A stretch of DNA of 55,563 bases from positions 1-55,563 of the forward strand of contig JAKPDB010000145.1 in assembly GCA_029552985.1 (NCBI GenBank), in the 5' to 3' direction. Both the position numbers and the translations under genes were made by a program. The notes below the pieces were generated by a model. That model was not told the DNA's origin, made no database searches, and saw only the letters and a list, made by a program, of their open reading frames with translations. This stretch comes from a bacterium. GTDB taxonomy: Bacteria > Ratteibacteria > UBA8468 > B48-G9 > DTJG01. Shown one piece after another: positions 35,657 through 44,338 of this stretch (positions are counted from its first letter, which is position 1; each line of letters opens with the position of its first letter).

Positions 35657-36330
35657 TCTTCTATTTTGTAACCAATGCCCCTGACATTTTTTATAAATTT
35701 GTCTGCTTCACCGAGTTTCTCCCTCAGTTTTTTTATATGCACATCAATGGTTCTATCGATTACTGCCTTTTCTCCGTGCCACAGAAGTTCGAGAATTTTT
35801 TCCCTCGAGAAAACCCACCCTTTTTTGCTTAACAGGATTTTAAGGATGTTAAATTCAGTTGTGGTCAGGTGTATTTTTTTATTTTTTACATGAATTTCAT
35901 ATTTTTGGGTATCGACTACGAGAATACCTCCGATAGAAACAATTGTATGTTCAACACTATGGCGTCTTAAAACACTTTTTACCCTTGCAACAAGTTCTCT
36001 TGGAGAAAAGGGCTTGGTGACATAGTCATCTGCGCCTAATTCAAGTCCCAGGATTTTATCAGATTCGTCAGACCTGGCAGTAAGAATGATCACTGGAATG
36101 GACTGATAGTCAGGGCTGGCTTTAAGGTACTTGCAGATTTCCAATCCGTCTGCATCAGGTAGCATTAAGTCAAGAATCACAAGGTCTGGAATTTGATTTT
36201 TCAGGAAATTGAAAAAGTTTTGGGATGATTGAAATTCAATTGCAATAAAACCTGATTTTCTTAAATGCAGAGCAACAAGGCCGGATATATCCTGTTCATC
36301 TTCGACAATATAAACAGTTTTGCCATTCAT
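35653..36330 (-). CDS. phoB: Phosphate regulon response regulator PhoB
   Basis: OmpR-type response regulator, 225 residues. The receiver has the acidic pair ED (10-11), phospho-Asp54 in LVILDLMLPDADG and Lys in VTKPFSPRELVARV. The winged-helix trans_reg_C domain spans residues ~130-225 (LTTTEFNILKILLSKKGWVFSREKILELLW, VDVHIKKLREKL-like TIDVHIKKLREKLG). Pairing with phoR, the Pho box and pst genes identifies it. A -10 lies 6 nt from the ATG and no Shine-Dalgarno is seen, so the mRNA may be leaderless. Confidence 0.93.
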   Translation of the reverse strand: MNGKTVYIVEDEQDISGLVALHLRKSGFIAIEFQSSQNFFNFLKNQIPDLVILDLMLPDADGLEICKYLKASPDYQSIPVIILTARSDESDKILGLELGADDYVTKPFSPRELVARVKSVLRRHSVEHTIVSIGGILVVDTQKYEIHVKNKKIHLTTTEFNILKILLSKKGWVFSREKILELLWHGEKAVIDRTIDVHIKKLREKLGEADKFIKNVRGIGYKIEE

Positions 36331-36336
36331 AAGGTT

Positions 36337-36365
36337 ATTATAATATGAAAGGCAGTCAATAAAAA
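36337..36365 (-). promoter_or_regulatory. Promoter of phoB-phoR
   Basis: TATAAT at 36342-36337, 6 nt before the phoB ATG at 36330. The best -35 at 17-bp spacing is a weak TTTTTA (36365-36360); a TTGACT at 36359-36354 is too close to pair with this -10. Located in the 38-nt gap after the HD-GYP gene. Confidence 0.5.
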
Positions 36366-36368
36366 GAA

Positions 36369-37451
36369 CTATTTAAGTACAAACTGTTTGTTTAGGAATA
36401 AGTCAATACAGGCGTCAACGACCTGCTCATCGAAGTGTTTTCCCTTCAACTGCTTCAGTTCATCAATTGCTTCAGCAAGGGATTTTTGTTTTCTATAAGG
36501 TCTATGGGAAAGCATTGCTTCAACAGAATCAGCAACAGCAAGGATTTTTGCTTCAAAGATAATCTGGTCTTTTTTTATTCCCTGTGGATATCCAGAACCA
36601 TCCAGCCGTTCATGGTGCTGAAGAACTGTTTCTGCCACAGGCCATGGGAATTCTATTTTTCTTAGTATTTCATGTCCTGACAACGGATGCATTTTTACAA
36701 TGTTATATTCATAGGAATTCAGTTTCCCTGGTCTGCTTAAAATTTCTGCTGGCACAACAATTTTCCCAACATCGTGGAGTAGCCCTGTGAGCAAAATGCC
36801 CTCGGCATCTTCTTGTTTCATTCCCAGATTCAGTGCTATGGCATGAGCCAGTGTCGCGACCCTTCTTTCATGACCTGCAGTAAGGGGGTCTCTTTTTTCC
36901 ACTGTTGTGGAAAGCGCACCCACTGTGCCAACCAATGTCTTTTTCAATCTTTCATGACTTTCTTTAAGATATTCTTCGACTTCTTTCAGATAGGTAATGT
37001 CATTGAAAACGAAAATGGCAGCTGCATCATTTCTCTGAGCTAATATAATCGGGTCAACAGTAATTTCGTACCATTTTCCACTGGTTTTTATTATTTCTTT
37101 TTGCCTTGAAAGTTTTTGTTTCATATTGAGGAAAAGAGTTTTCAAGAGTGAAACAAGATTTTCATCATGAAAAATATCATCAATTTTTTTCCCGATAATC
37201 TGGTCAAATGGTTTTTTCAGAAATTGTGTCAGAGCATTATTACATCGAATAACTGACATCTGGCTGTTGATGAGGAATATGATTTCAGCAATAGAATCAA
37301 AGATACTTCGCCATTCCCTGGCTACTTCAAAAAAGGCAGAATGTGGAAATGTTTTTAGAACTTCAATATCCCTGTGTGCCTGTTCAAGTTGGTTTTGAAG
37401 AAATTCAATCCTTTTTTCTAAATTGTTTTTTCCATTTTTTCCCTGGCTCAT
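36369..37451 (-). CDS. PAS domain HD-GYP protein (probable cyclic di-GMP phosphodiesterase)
   Basis: 360 residues: N-terminal coiled coil (10-35), a PAS sensor (about 45-155), a short linker, then an HD-GYP domain (about 175-355). The metal-site motif HDVGK is at 226-230 and HHERLDGSGYP at 279-289, so the catalytic set looks complete; members hydrolyse cyclic di-GMP to pGpG or GMP. There are no membrane segments, so it is cytoplasmic. It follows the HTH-receiver gene by 22 nt and precedes phoB, so the two signalling pairs may be co-transcribed. Confidence 0.9.
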   Translation of the reverse strand: MSQGKNGKNNLEKRIEFLQNQLEQAHRDIEVLKTFPHSAFFEVAREWRSIFDSIAEIIFLINSQMSVIRCNNALTQFLKKPFDQIIGKKIDDIFHDENLVSLLKTLFLNMKQKLSRQKEIIKTSGKWYEITVDPIILAQRNDAAAIFVFNDITYLKEVEEYLKESHERLKKTLVGTVGALSTTVEKRDPLTAGHERRVATLAHAIALNLGMKQEDAEGILLTGLLHDVGKIVVPAEILSRPGKLNSYEYNIVKMHPLSGHEILRKIEFPWPVAETVLQHHERLDGSGYPQGIKKDQIIFEAKILAVADSVEAMLSHRPYRKQKSLAEAIDELKQLKGKHFDEQVVDACIDLFLNKQFVLK

Positions 37452-37473
37452 ATTTTTGTCAGAAATAGTTTGA

Positions 37474-38052
37474 TTATTTTGCTTCGCTGGTGAGTTTTTT
37501 TATAATGTTTGCGATTTCATAATAATCAAAGGGCTTCATCACACATATACTTGCGCCTTTTTGTTTTATCTTCTCAATATTTTCCTTTGTGCCATAGCCA
37601 GTAATGGCAATAATTTTTGTGTGTTTTGTAAGAGGGTCTGACTTGATTTTTTCCACTATTTCAAAGCCGTCCATCCCCGGCATTACAATATCAATGATGG
37701 CAATGTCTGGTTTGAATGTGACCATCAATCTACCTGCATCAAAACTATCTGTTGTTCCATAAACATCATATAATGGGCTGATTTTTTGAAGAAATAAAAC
37801 AAGGGTTTTTACAATATGATGGTCATCATCAACGACCAGAATTTTTGTTTTCCTTTTCTTCCCCTTTATCGCAGTTGAAGCAGATTTTAATATTTTCTCT
37901 ATTTTGTCTTTTGGGATACGGTAATGACCACCTACCGTTTTGATAGCGCTGATTTTTCCTGAATGTATCCAGTGAAACACTGTTACCCGGGAACAATTCA
38001 GAATTCTTGCAATCTGACCTGTTGTGTAAAATTTATCATTGAAGTTTAACAT
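37474..38052 (-). CDS. MerR/excisionase-type HTH protein with C-terminal receiver domain
   Basis: 192 residues. Residues 8-58 form a MerR/excisionase-like winged helix (YTTGQIARILNCSRVTVFHWIHSGKISAIKTVGGHYRIP). Residues 68-188 are a response-regulator receiver with acidic VVDDD, phospho-Asp121 in IAIIDIVMPGMDG, and Lys in VMKPFDYYEI. The order DNA-binding then receiver is the reverse of common response regulators. A cognate kinase is not obvious; the downstream gene encodes an HD-GYP protein. Function unknown beyond DNA-binding phosphorelay output. A consensus promoter lies just upstream. Confidence 0.87.
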   Translation of the reverse strand: MLNFNDKFYTTGQIARILNCSRVTVFHWIHSGKISAIKTVGGHYRIPKDKIEKILKSASTAIKGKKRKTKILVVDDDHHIVKTLVLFLQKISPLYDVYGTTDSFDAGRLMVTFKPDIAIIDIVMPGMDGFEIVEKIKSDPLTKHTKIIAITGYGTKENIEKIKQKGASICVMKPFDYYEIANIIKKLTSEAK

Positions 38053-38069
38053 TTTTATCCTTTTTTACA

Positions 38070-38097
38070 ATTTTAACATTCTATTTTTTTCTGTCAA
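38070..38097 (-). promoter_or_regulatory. Promoter of the HTH-receiver gene
   Basis: TTGACA (38097-38092), 16-bp spacer, TAAAAT (38075-38070), then 17 nt to the ATG at 38052 that include AAAGGAT as a ribosome site. It diverges from the EF-G-like gene's promoter about 50 bp away. Confidence 0.75.
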
Positions 38098-38147
38098 GAG
38101 ATGTTTTTGTTTCTGTAGTATAAAGTCTTTTATCAAAATGATTTTTA

Positions 38148-38156
38148 TGATACAAT
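38148..38156 (+). promoter_or_regulatory. Extended -10 promoter of the EF-G-like gene and downstream chain
   Basis: TGATACAAT: an extended -10 (TG-N-TACAAT) with only a weak -35 upstream (for example TTTATC near 38129). It predicts a start near 38163 and a leader of about 37 nt with a strong ribosome site. It heads the 12-gene run ending at 49656. Confidence 0.55.
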
Positions 38157-38199
38157 AATCGAAAAGCAAATTTTCTATTCAATCTTAATGGAGGTGGTT

Positions 38200-40212
38200 G
38201 TGGCATCGGTTTATAACTTTGGACTATTTGGACACAATCGTTCGGGTAAAACAATTCTTGCTGAAGCCATATTGTTTAAGGCAGGTGTCATAGACAGAAT
38301 GGGCGATATCAATCAGGGCAATACCACAATGGATTACGAAGATGAGGAAAAGCGAAGGTTGATGAGTATCAATCTTGCTATTGCGCATTTTCAGTGGAAA
38401 AAAGCAACCTGTCATATAGTGGATTGTCCTGGTTATATGGACTTTGTCGGCGAACAGATTTCTTCTGCAGAAGCCGTTGATATAGGAATTATCAATATTG
38501 CTGCAGATAGCGGCATTGAGGTTGGCACAGAAAAGGCATGGGAGATGCTGAAAAGTAGGGGATTACCAGTGATTATCTTTATAAACAAGCTTGATGCCGA
38601 ACAGGCGGATTTTCAATCAGTGCTGAAACAGATAAACGATTGGATTGGCAAAAAGGCAGTATGCGTAATTGCCCCTGTATTTTCTGGAAATAAAATTCAA
38701 TCTGTCGTTAATCTTCTTGACCCTTCAAATCAGGAAAAACAGGAGTTTCAAGGTTTTGTTCAAAACCTTCTTGATTCAGTTGCTGAAATCGACGACGCTT
38801 TGATGGAAAGGTATCTTAGCGGTGAAAAGCTGACAAAAGAAGAAATTACATATTCAATTAAAAAAGGAGTTATGGAAGGTTCAATCATTCCTGTATGTTG
38901 CGGCTCTGGACTTAATCAGATAGGCGTAGAACAACTGCTTGATTTCATTGTGGGTTATCTACCGTCGAGTTCTGAACTTCCTCCTTTAAAGGCAAAGAAT
39001 CAAAAAGGAGAGGAAATTGAAATAAAGCGAGGAGAAGACGAACCTCTTTCGGGTATTGTGTTTAAAACATATAATGACCCTTTTATGGGAAGAATTTCTT
39101 ATTTGAAAGTTCGTTCAGGAACTTTGGTTTCAAATACAAACTTTTACAATGCGACGTCTGGTTCAAAAGAACGAGTGGGGCAATTGTTTAAGTTGAGAGG
39201 TAAAAAACAGGAACTTGTCGCAGAGGCGTTTTCAGGAGAAATTGTTGCAGTTGCAAAATTAACAGGATTCAAAACCTTTGACTCTTTTTCTGACCCTAAT
39301 TTCCCTGTGATTTATGCTATGCCTTCAATCCCAGAGGCAGCAGTATCGTTTTCTCTTGCTCCAAAAGTAAAAGGAACAGAAGACAAACTGGGAGCTGCGA
39401 TTTCAAAAATTATGGATGAAGACCCAACCATCAAGGTTTTCAGAGATACAGAGACAAATGAAACCATTATTTCTGGAATGGGAGATGTTCATCTTGATGT
39501 TGTTATTGGCAAGTTCAAGGAAAAGTTCGGAGTTGAAGTAATCAGAGGCACACCCAAAATTGCCTATAAAGAGACGATTACAACAACTGCCTCAGCAGAG
39601 GGCAAACACAAAAAACAAACAGGTGGCAGAGGTCAATACGGGCATTGCTTTTTAAGGGTTGAACCTTTGCCCAGGGGCGCGGGCTTTGAGTTTGTTGATG
39701 AGATTTTTGGTGGAGCGATTCCAAGGCAATATATACCATCTATTGAAAAGGGTGTGAAGGAAGCAATGTCAAAGGGTGTTCTTGCAGGATATCCAATTGT
39801 TGATATCAAGGTGACAGTATACGATGGTTCGTATCATGTGGTGGATTCGTCTGATATTGCGTTTCAACTGGCTGGAATACTGGCTCTTCAAAAAGCAGTG
39901 AGTGAAGCAAAGCCAGTTCTTCTTGAACCCATTATGAATGTAGAGGTTTCTGTTCCGCAGGAATTTGTTGGGGATGTGATGGGAACGATCAATGCCAAAA
40001 GGGGAAGAGTTCTTGAAATGACCACGCATGGAAACAGTCAGGTCATCAGAGCACAGGTTCCTCTTGCTGAAATGTCCAATTATGCAACAGAGCTAAGGTC
40101 TCTCACAAGTGGAAGAGGAACCTTTGTAATGAGTTTTTCCCATTATGAAGAGGTGCCGCCTCATCTGGCAGAGAAAATTATCGAGGCAAAAAAGGCAAAA
40201 TCAGGAGCATGA
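38200..40212 (+). CDS. EF-G-like translation factor GTPase (FusA2-type)
   Basis: EF-G-type ribosomal GTPase, about 670 residues with all five domains in order: G domain, domain II (around GIVFKTYNDPFMGRISYLKVRSG), III, IV and V (PIMNVEVSVPQEFVGDVMGTINAKRGRV). G1 is GHNRSGKT, G4 INKLDAE. G3 is DCPGYMDF, with Tyr where canonical EF-G has the catalytic His, and switch I lacks RGITI. These traits fit the EF-G-like paralogue family, so a separate canonical fusA is expected elsewhere. I start at GTG 38200, five bases after GGAGG; the ATG at 38188 overlaps that ribosome site. Confidence 0.88.
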   Translation: MASVYNFGLFGHNRSGKTILAEAILFKAGVIDRMGDINQGNTTMDYEDEEKRRLMSINLAIAHFQWKKATCHIVDCPGYMDFVGEQISSAEAVDIGIINIAADSGIEVGTEKAWEMLKSRGLPVIIFINKLDAEQADFQSVLKQINDWIGKKAVCVIAPVFSGNKIQSVVNLLDPSNQEKQEFQGFVQNLLDSVAEIDDALMERYLSGEKLTKEEITYSIKKGVMEGSIIPVCCGSGLNQIGVEQLLDFIVGYLPSSSELPPLKAKNQKGEEIEIKRGEDEPLSGIVFKTYNDPFMGRISYLKVRSGTLVSNTNFYNATSGSKERVGQLFKLRGKKQELVAEAFSGEIVAVAKLTGFKTFDSFSDPNFPVIYAMPSIPEAAVSFSLAPKVKGTEDKLGAAISKIMDEDPTIKVFRDTETNETIISGMGDVHLDVVIGKFKEKFGVEVIRGTPKIAYKETITTTASAEGKHKKQTGGRGQYGHCFLRVEPLPRGAGFEFVDEIFGGAIPRQYIPSIEKGVKEAMSKGVLAGYPIVDIKVTVYDGSYHVVDSSDIAFQLAGILALQKAVSEAKPVLLEPIMNVEVSVPQEFVGDVMGTINAKRGRVLEMTTHGNSQVIRAQVPLAEMSNYATELRSLTSGRGTFVMSFSHYEEVPPHLAEKIIEAKKAKSGA

Positions 40213-40213
40213 T

Positions 40214-40756
40214 ATGGTCAGGGTAGTTGTGGAAAACATTGTTCTTAATATTGCGACAAGTACGCCGATAGTAATTCTGAAGGATACACAGACAGGAGGA
40301 ATTCTTCCCATAGTCATTGGTTTATTTGAAGCCCAGGCAATTCTTTTAGTACTTGAAAAAGAAGAATTTTCTCGACCACTGACCCACGACCTTTTGAAGT
40401 CAGTGATAGAACACATGAATGGAAAGATTGTAAAACTTGAAATTCATTCTTTGAAAGAAAACACATATTATGCCAATCTTATTATTGAAACAGACAAAGG
40501 TCAGATTAAAGTGGATTGCAGACCGAGTGATGGTATTGCTCTTGCTTTGAGGGCATCTGCACCAATATTTGCTTCAGAGAATTTGATTGAGTCGCCTGAT
40601 GTTATAAAATATTACACAGGAAAAGAATCTTTGAAAGCTTCGCCTTCTGATAGACCTATTAACCAGAAGGAAGCAGAAGAATTTAGAAAATACCTTGAGC
40701 AGTTAAATGCACGGGATTTCTGGAAAAAATTAAAAGAAGAAACAGAAGAACCTTGA
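40214..40756 (+). CDS. Bifunctional nuclease domain protein (DUF151/BFN)
   Basis: About 180 residues. The DUF151 (BFN) domain spans about 1-135, with conserved LPIVIGLFEAQAI, SRPLTHDLLKSVIEHM and DCRPSDGIALALRASAPIFASE. Family members have been ascribed DNase/RNase activity in plants and structure-based nuclease assignment in Thermotoga; the role in bacteria is unclear. A short charged C-terminal tail follows. ATG 40214 lies one base after the EF-G-like stop, with AGGAG upstream. Its place before yebC and ruvCAB hints at nucleic-acid processing. Confidence 0.85.
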   Translation: MVRVVVENIVLNIATSTPIVILKDTQTGGILPIVIGLFEAQAILLVLEKEEFSRPLTHDLLKSVIEHMNGKIVKLEIHSLKENTYYANLIIETDKGQIKVDCRPSDGIALALRASAPIFASENLIESPDVIKYYTGKESLKASPSDRPINQKEAEEFRKYLEQLNARDFWKKLKEETEEP

Positions 40757-40771
40757 AAGGGGGGTTGGGAT

Positions 40772-41521
40772 ATGTCAGGACACAATAAATGGGCAAGTAT
40801 TAAGCACAAGAAAATGGCAATGGACGCGAGACGCGGAAAAATGTTTACCAAAATTATCCGTGAGATCATGATGGCTGCAAAATTGGGAGGTGGCAATCCT
40901 GAAAGCAATCCGCACCTTCGCATGGCGATTGAACGCGCCAGAAGCATCAACATGCCAAACGATAATATTCAAAGAGCCATTAAGAAAGGTACTGGAGAAG
41001 AAGGTGGTGTGATGCTTGAAGCAGTTGGCTATGAAGGATATGGTCCTGGTGGAGTTGCAATTCTTGTGGAAACATTAACTGATAACAAACGCAGGACTGC
41101 TGCTGAAATTCGTTCGATATTTTCCCGTCATAGTGGAAATCTTGGAGAAAGTGGTTGCGTATCGTGGATGTTTGAAAGAAAAGGCGTTGTGACCATAAAA
41201 AACAAAGAAATTGATGAAGAAAAGCTCCTTTCTCTTGTTCTTGATGCAGGCGCCGAGGACCTGAAACTTGACAATGATGTATTTGAAATTGTGTGTGCAC
41301 CTGATAAACTTGAATCAGTGAAGAAAACCCTTGAAGAAAACAAAATTCCTGTAGAAAGTGCTTCTGTCACTCTGATTCCAAAAAATACCGTCAGGGTAGA
41401 AGGAAAAGAAGCAGAACAGCTTTTGAAACTGCTTGATGAACTTGAAGAGCATGATGATGTTCAGCATGTTCATTCAAATTTTGATATTCCTGACGAATTG
41501 ATTGAGGCGATGTCCCGTTGA
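40772..41521 (+). CDS. yebC: YebC/PmpR family regulatory protein
   Basis: 249 residues, the full three-domain YebC fold, opening with the invariant SGHNKWASIKHKK and continuing AMDARRGKMFTKIIREI and GYGPGGVAILVE. Family members act as transcription regulators or, as reported more recently, help ribosomes pass proline-rich stretches. yebC directly before ruvCAB is a widely conserved order. GGGGGG-rich ribosome site upstream; the stop overlaps a TTG start of ruvC. Confidence 0.95.
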   Translation: MSGHNKWASIKHKKMAMDARRGKMFTKIIREIMMAAKLGGGNPESNPHLRMAIERARSINMPNDNIQRAIKKGTGEEGGVMLEAVGYEGYGPGGVAILVETLTDNKRRTAAEIRSIFSRHSGNLGESGCVSWMFERKGVVTIKNKEIDEEKLLSLVLDAGAEDLKLDNDVFEIVCAPDKLESVKKTLEENKIPVESASVTLIPKNTVRVEGKEAEQLLKLLDELEEHDDVQHVHSNFDIPDELIEAMSR

Positions 41522-42027
41522 GAGTAAACGATAGCATCACTGTGATGGGTGTGGATCCCGGTCTTAATAGTTTTGGATACGGGATTATTTCTGAAGATGC
41601 AAGGATACTTCATCCCTTGAAATATGGCCAATATGCAGTTCCAAAAAGTATTTCTTTTAATGATAAACTTGTTTATATTGGGAAAACTTTTTCCTCAATT
41701 ATTGAAGAAACCAGACCTGATTTCATGGCGATAGAAAAGATTTATGTGGCGAAGAATACTCAAATTGCCCTATCAATAGGAATTGTTTCAGGAATTATTG
41801 CATACACGGGTATTTCAAAAGGGATTCAGGTTGCATTTATTACACCGGGTGAGATTAAAAAAACTATTACTGGTTCAGGGCAGGCAATCAAACAACAGGT
41901 TTGTTTTATGGTTCAAAAATTACTCGGCTTGCGAGAAGATCCGGGCGAGCATGCAATTGATGCGCTTGCCACAGCCATCTGTTTTGTTTCTATAAACAGA
42001 TTCCATAATCTGGTGGGTAAACCATGA
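41518..42027 (+). CDS. ruvC: Holliday junction resolvase RuvC
   Basis: Endonuclease that cuts Holliday junctions moved by RuvAB. 169 residues from a TTG at 41518 that overlaps the yebC stop (TTGA), with GAGGCG upstream. Later GTG (41542) or ATG (41545) starts would still keep the catalytic core. Acidic active-site residues are visible in VMGVDPGLNSFGYG, FMAIEKIYVAKN and EHAIDALATAIC. The RuvA gene begins on an ATGA overlap. Confidence 0.93.
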   Translation: MRVNDSITVMGVDPGLNSFGYGIISEDARILHPLKYGQYAVPKSISFNDKLVYIGKTFSSIIEETRPDFMAIEKIYVAKNTQIALSIGIVSGIIAYTGISKGIQVAFITPGEIKKTITGSGQAIKQQVCFMVQKLLGLREDPGEHAIDALATAICFVSINRFHNLVGKP

Positions 42028-42605
42028 TATGCTCAGTGGAAGGCAGACTTGTTAATAAAACTCCTATGGAGGTTGTTGTTGATGTTTCTGGTATTGGCTA
42101 TATTATAAAAGTACCACTGTCAACTTCCAGCGTTTTGCCAGATGAAGGCGCTGTCGTACGGCTTTTTACCACTCTCATGATTAGAGAAGAAAGTATTGAA
42201 CTTTATGGATTTGCGACAGAGAAAGAATGGAAAATTTTTCAAAAGATGATTCTGCTTCCAGGGGTCGGCCCAAAGATGGCATTGAGAATACTTTCAAGAT
42301 TGACTCCTGATGAAGTTCTAAACGCAGTAATTTCTCAGGATATCGATTTTCTGAAAAGGACCCCTGGTATTGGGAAGAAAACAGCAGAACGGCTTGTCAT
42401 GGAATTGAAGCATCACATAGAAGACATGGAATTTGTTACTGAAGAACTTTCAATGGACTTTATTCCTGAAGCGATTGAGGCATTGACGGTCCTTGGTTAT
42501 AAAAGAAACGACGCACAACAGATTGTGAGAAAGACCGCAAAAGAGATGGCGAAAAAACCTGAAAGTCTTGAAATGTTTCTCAAGGAAATTCTGAAGCGGA
42601 TGTAA
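42024..42605 (+). CDS. ruvA: Holliday junction DNA helicase subunit RuvA
   Basis: Tetrameric junction-binding protein that loads RuvB. 193 residues: N-terminal OB fold (about 1-63; VVVDVSGIGYIIKVPLST), two helix-hairpin-helix motifs (LLPGVGPKMALRILS and RTPGIGKKTAERLVMELK), then a flexible acidic linker and the C-terminal RuvB-binding helical domain (IPEAIEALTVLGYKRNDAQQIV). Coupled to ruvC (ATGA) and one base from ruvB. Confidence 0.96.
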   Translation: MICSVEGRLVNKTPMEVVVDVSGIGYIIKVPLSTSSVLPDEGAVVRLFTTLMIREESIELYGFATEKEWKIFQKMILLPGVGPKMALRILSRLTPDEVLNAVISQDIDFLKRTPGIGKKTAERLVMELKHHIEDMEFVTEELSMDFIPEAIEALTVLGYKRNDAQQIVRKTAKEMAKKPESLEMFLKEILKRM

Positions 42606-42606
42606 C

Positions 42607-43629
42607 ATGGAAGAAAGAATCACATCTCCTGTGCCAACCAGTGAAGATCTTAAATACGAGAGATCATTAAGGCCAAAGACATTTGAAGAATTCGTGGGTC
42701 AACAACGGGTTAAGGAAAATCTCTCGATTTTCATTCAATCAGCAAAAATGAGAAAGGATGTTCTTGACCATGTTTTGCTTTATGGACCTCCCGGGCTTGG
42801 CAAGACGACACTTGCTTATATTATCGCAAACGCACTCGGGGTGAATATTCGCGCAAGTTCCGGTCCTGTTGTTGAAAAGGCAGGAGATCTTGCAGGTATT
42901 CTTACAAATCTTGATCATGGAGATATTTTTTTCATTGACGAAATTCATCGTTTGCCCAGACAGGTGGAGGAATACCTTTACAGTGCGATGGAGGACTTCA
43001 CAATTGATATCATGCTTGGGGAAGGGCCAAAGGCAAAGTCAGTCAAAATCCCGCTCAAACCATTTACCCTGATTGGTGCAACAACAAGAATTGGATTGCT
43101 AACATCTCCACTTCGCAATCGTTTTGGTATCATTCACAGATTGGATTATTATTCAATTGAAGAGCTAACCAGCATCATTTTAAGGTCCTGCAGATTATTA
43201 AATTTTGACATCAACCATGACGGCGCAACAGAAATTGCAAGAAGGTCACGCGCCACACCAAGAATTGCAAACAGACTCTTGAGAAGGGTTCGAGATTATG
43301 CGCTGGTAAAGGGTAAGCAGTGCATTGATGGAGAAATTGCTGCATATGCTTTGAACCAGATGGCAGTTGACCAGCAGGGACTTGATGATATGGACAAAAG
43401 AATACTTAAAACCATCATTGAAAAATTCGGTGGTGGACCTGTTGGTATCAAAAGTATTGCAATTGCTGTTGGAGAAGAACCTGATACAATCGAGGAAGTT
43501 TATGAGTCGTATCTTGTGAAGGAAGGTTTTATCAGCAGAACCCCGCAGGGCAGGGTGGCAAACGAAAAGGCCTACCAGCATTTAAACGTCCAGGGGAAAA
43601 AACCACCAGGACTATTTTCGGATGCTTGA
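42607..43629 (+). CDS. ruvB: Holliday junction branch-migration ATPase RuvB
   Basis: AAA+ motor of the RuvAB branch-migration complex. 340 residues, typical. Opening LRPKTFEEFVGQQRVKENL, Walker A LYGPPGLGKTTLAYIIANAL, Walker B IFFIDEIHRL, sensor-1 IGATTRIGLLTSPLRNRFG, and the C-terminal winged helix ending RTPQGRVANEKAYQHL. Its last 8 nt overlap lptB. Confidence 0.98.
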   Translation: MEERITSPVPTSEDLKYERSLRPKTFEEFVGQQRVKENLSIFIQSAKMRKDVLDHVLLYGPPGLGKTTLAYIIANALGVNIRASSGPVVEKAGDLAGILTNLDHGDIFFIDEIHRLPRQVEEYLYSAMEDFTIDIMLGEGPKAKSVKIPLKPFTLIGATTRIGLLTSPLRNRFGIIHRLDYYSIEELTSIILRSCRLLNFDINHDGATEIARRSRATPRIANRLLRRVRDYALVKGKQCIDGEIAAYALNQMAVDQQGLDDMDKRILKTIIEKFGGGPVGIKSIAIAVGEEPDTIEEVYESYLVKEGFISRTPQGRVANEKAYQHLNVQGKKPPGLFSDA

Positions 43630-44338
43630 AATAAAAAATATCAGCAAGAAATTCGGCAAAAAGCAGATTCTAAAAGATGTTTCTCTTTATCTTCAAAAAG
43701 GTGAAATTGTAGGACTATTGGGACCCAATGGTGCGGGTAAAACTACAACATTTAATATCACCATGGGTTTTTTGCTTCCTGATAATGGACAAGTTTATTT
43801 GAATGGCACAGAAATTACCCGACTTCCTGTTTTTCAGAGGGCAAAACTCGGCATGGCGTACCTTTTTCAGGAACCTGCCATCTTCCATAGATTGACTGTG
43901 ATTGAAAATCTGATTATTATTGTTGAAAACTTTGTGGACAATCACGAAAAGCAGAGAGAAATAGCAGCAAAACTATTAAAGAAAATGGGGATAGAACACC
44001 TTTCAGACAATCTTGCAGGAACTCTTTCAGGCGGAGAAAAAAGGCGACTTGAAATAGCAAGAAGTTTGATTAATAATCCAGATTTTATTCTTCTGGATGA
44101 ACCATTTTCAGGTATTGATCCAAAAACTGTCTCAGAAATTAAATCCATGATTCTTGACCTAAAAAAAGACAATGTTGGTATTCTGATTACTGACCATAAT
44201 GTAAGAGATGCCCTCAGCATTACTGACAGGGCGTACTTGATTTACGATGGGGCTATTTTAATCGAGGGAAAACCACAGGAGATCCTGAATGATTTCAGGA
44301 GCCGTCAGGTTTATTTTGGAGAGGAGTTTCAATTATGA
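43622..44338 (+). CDS. lptB: LPS export ABC transporter ATP-binding protein LptB
   Basis: ATPase that drives LPS extraction from the inner membrane with LptF/LptG. 238 residues. Walker A GLLGPNGAGKTTTFNITMGFL, the LptB-like YLFQEPAIFHRLTVIENL (Q loop), signature LSGGEKRRLEIARSL, Walker B FILLDEPFSGIDP and switch His in LITDHNVRDAL. These match LptB better than LivF/LivG relatives. lptB is separated from the lptC/A-like gene by 30 kb here and sits between ruvB and uppS. Confidence 0.93.
   Translation: MLEIKNISKKFGKKQILKDVSLYLQKGEIVGLLGPNGAGKTTTFNITMGFLLPDNGQVYLNGTEITRLPVFQRAKLGMAYLFQEPAIFHRLTVIENLIIIVENFVDNHEKQREIAAKLLKKMGIEHLSDNLAGTLSGGEKRRLEIARSLINNPDFILLDEPFSGIDPKTVSEIKSMILDLKKDNVGILITDHNVRDALSITDRAYLIYDGAILIEGKPQEILNDFRSRQVYFGEEFQL

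Noticed and set aside
36354-36359. TTGACT as the -35 for phoB
   Set aside because: It is only 11 bp from the TATAAT, too close for a sigma-70 promoter.
36901-36935. Second sigma-54-like sequence (TTGGCAC on the minus strand within the HD-GYP gene)
   Set aside because: The -12 element is GTGCG rather than TTGCA and it lies inside a coding region.
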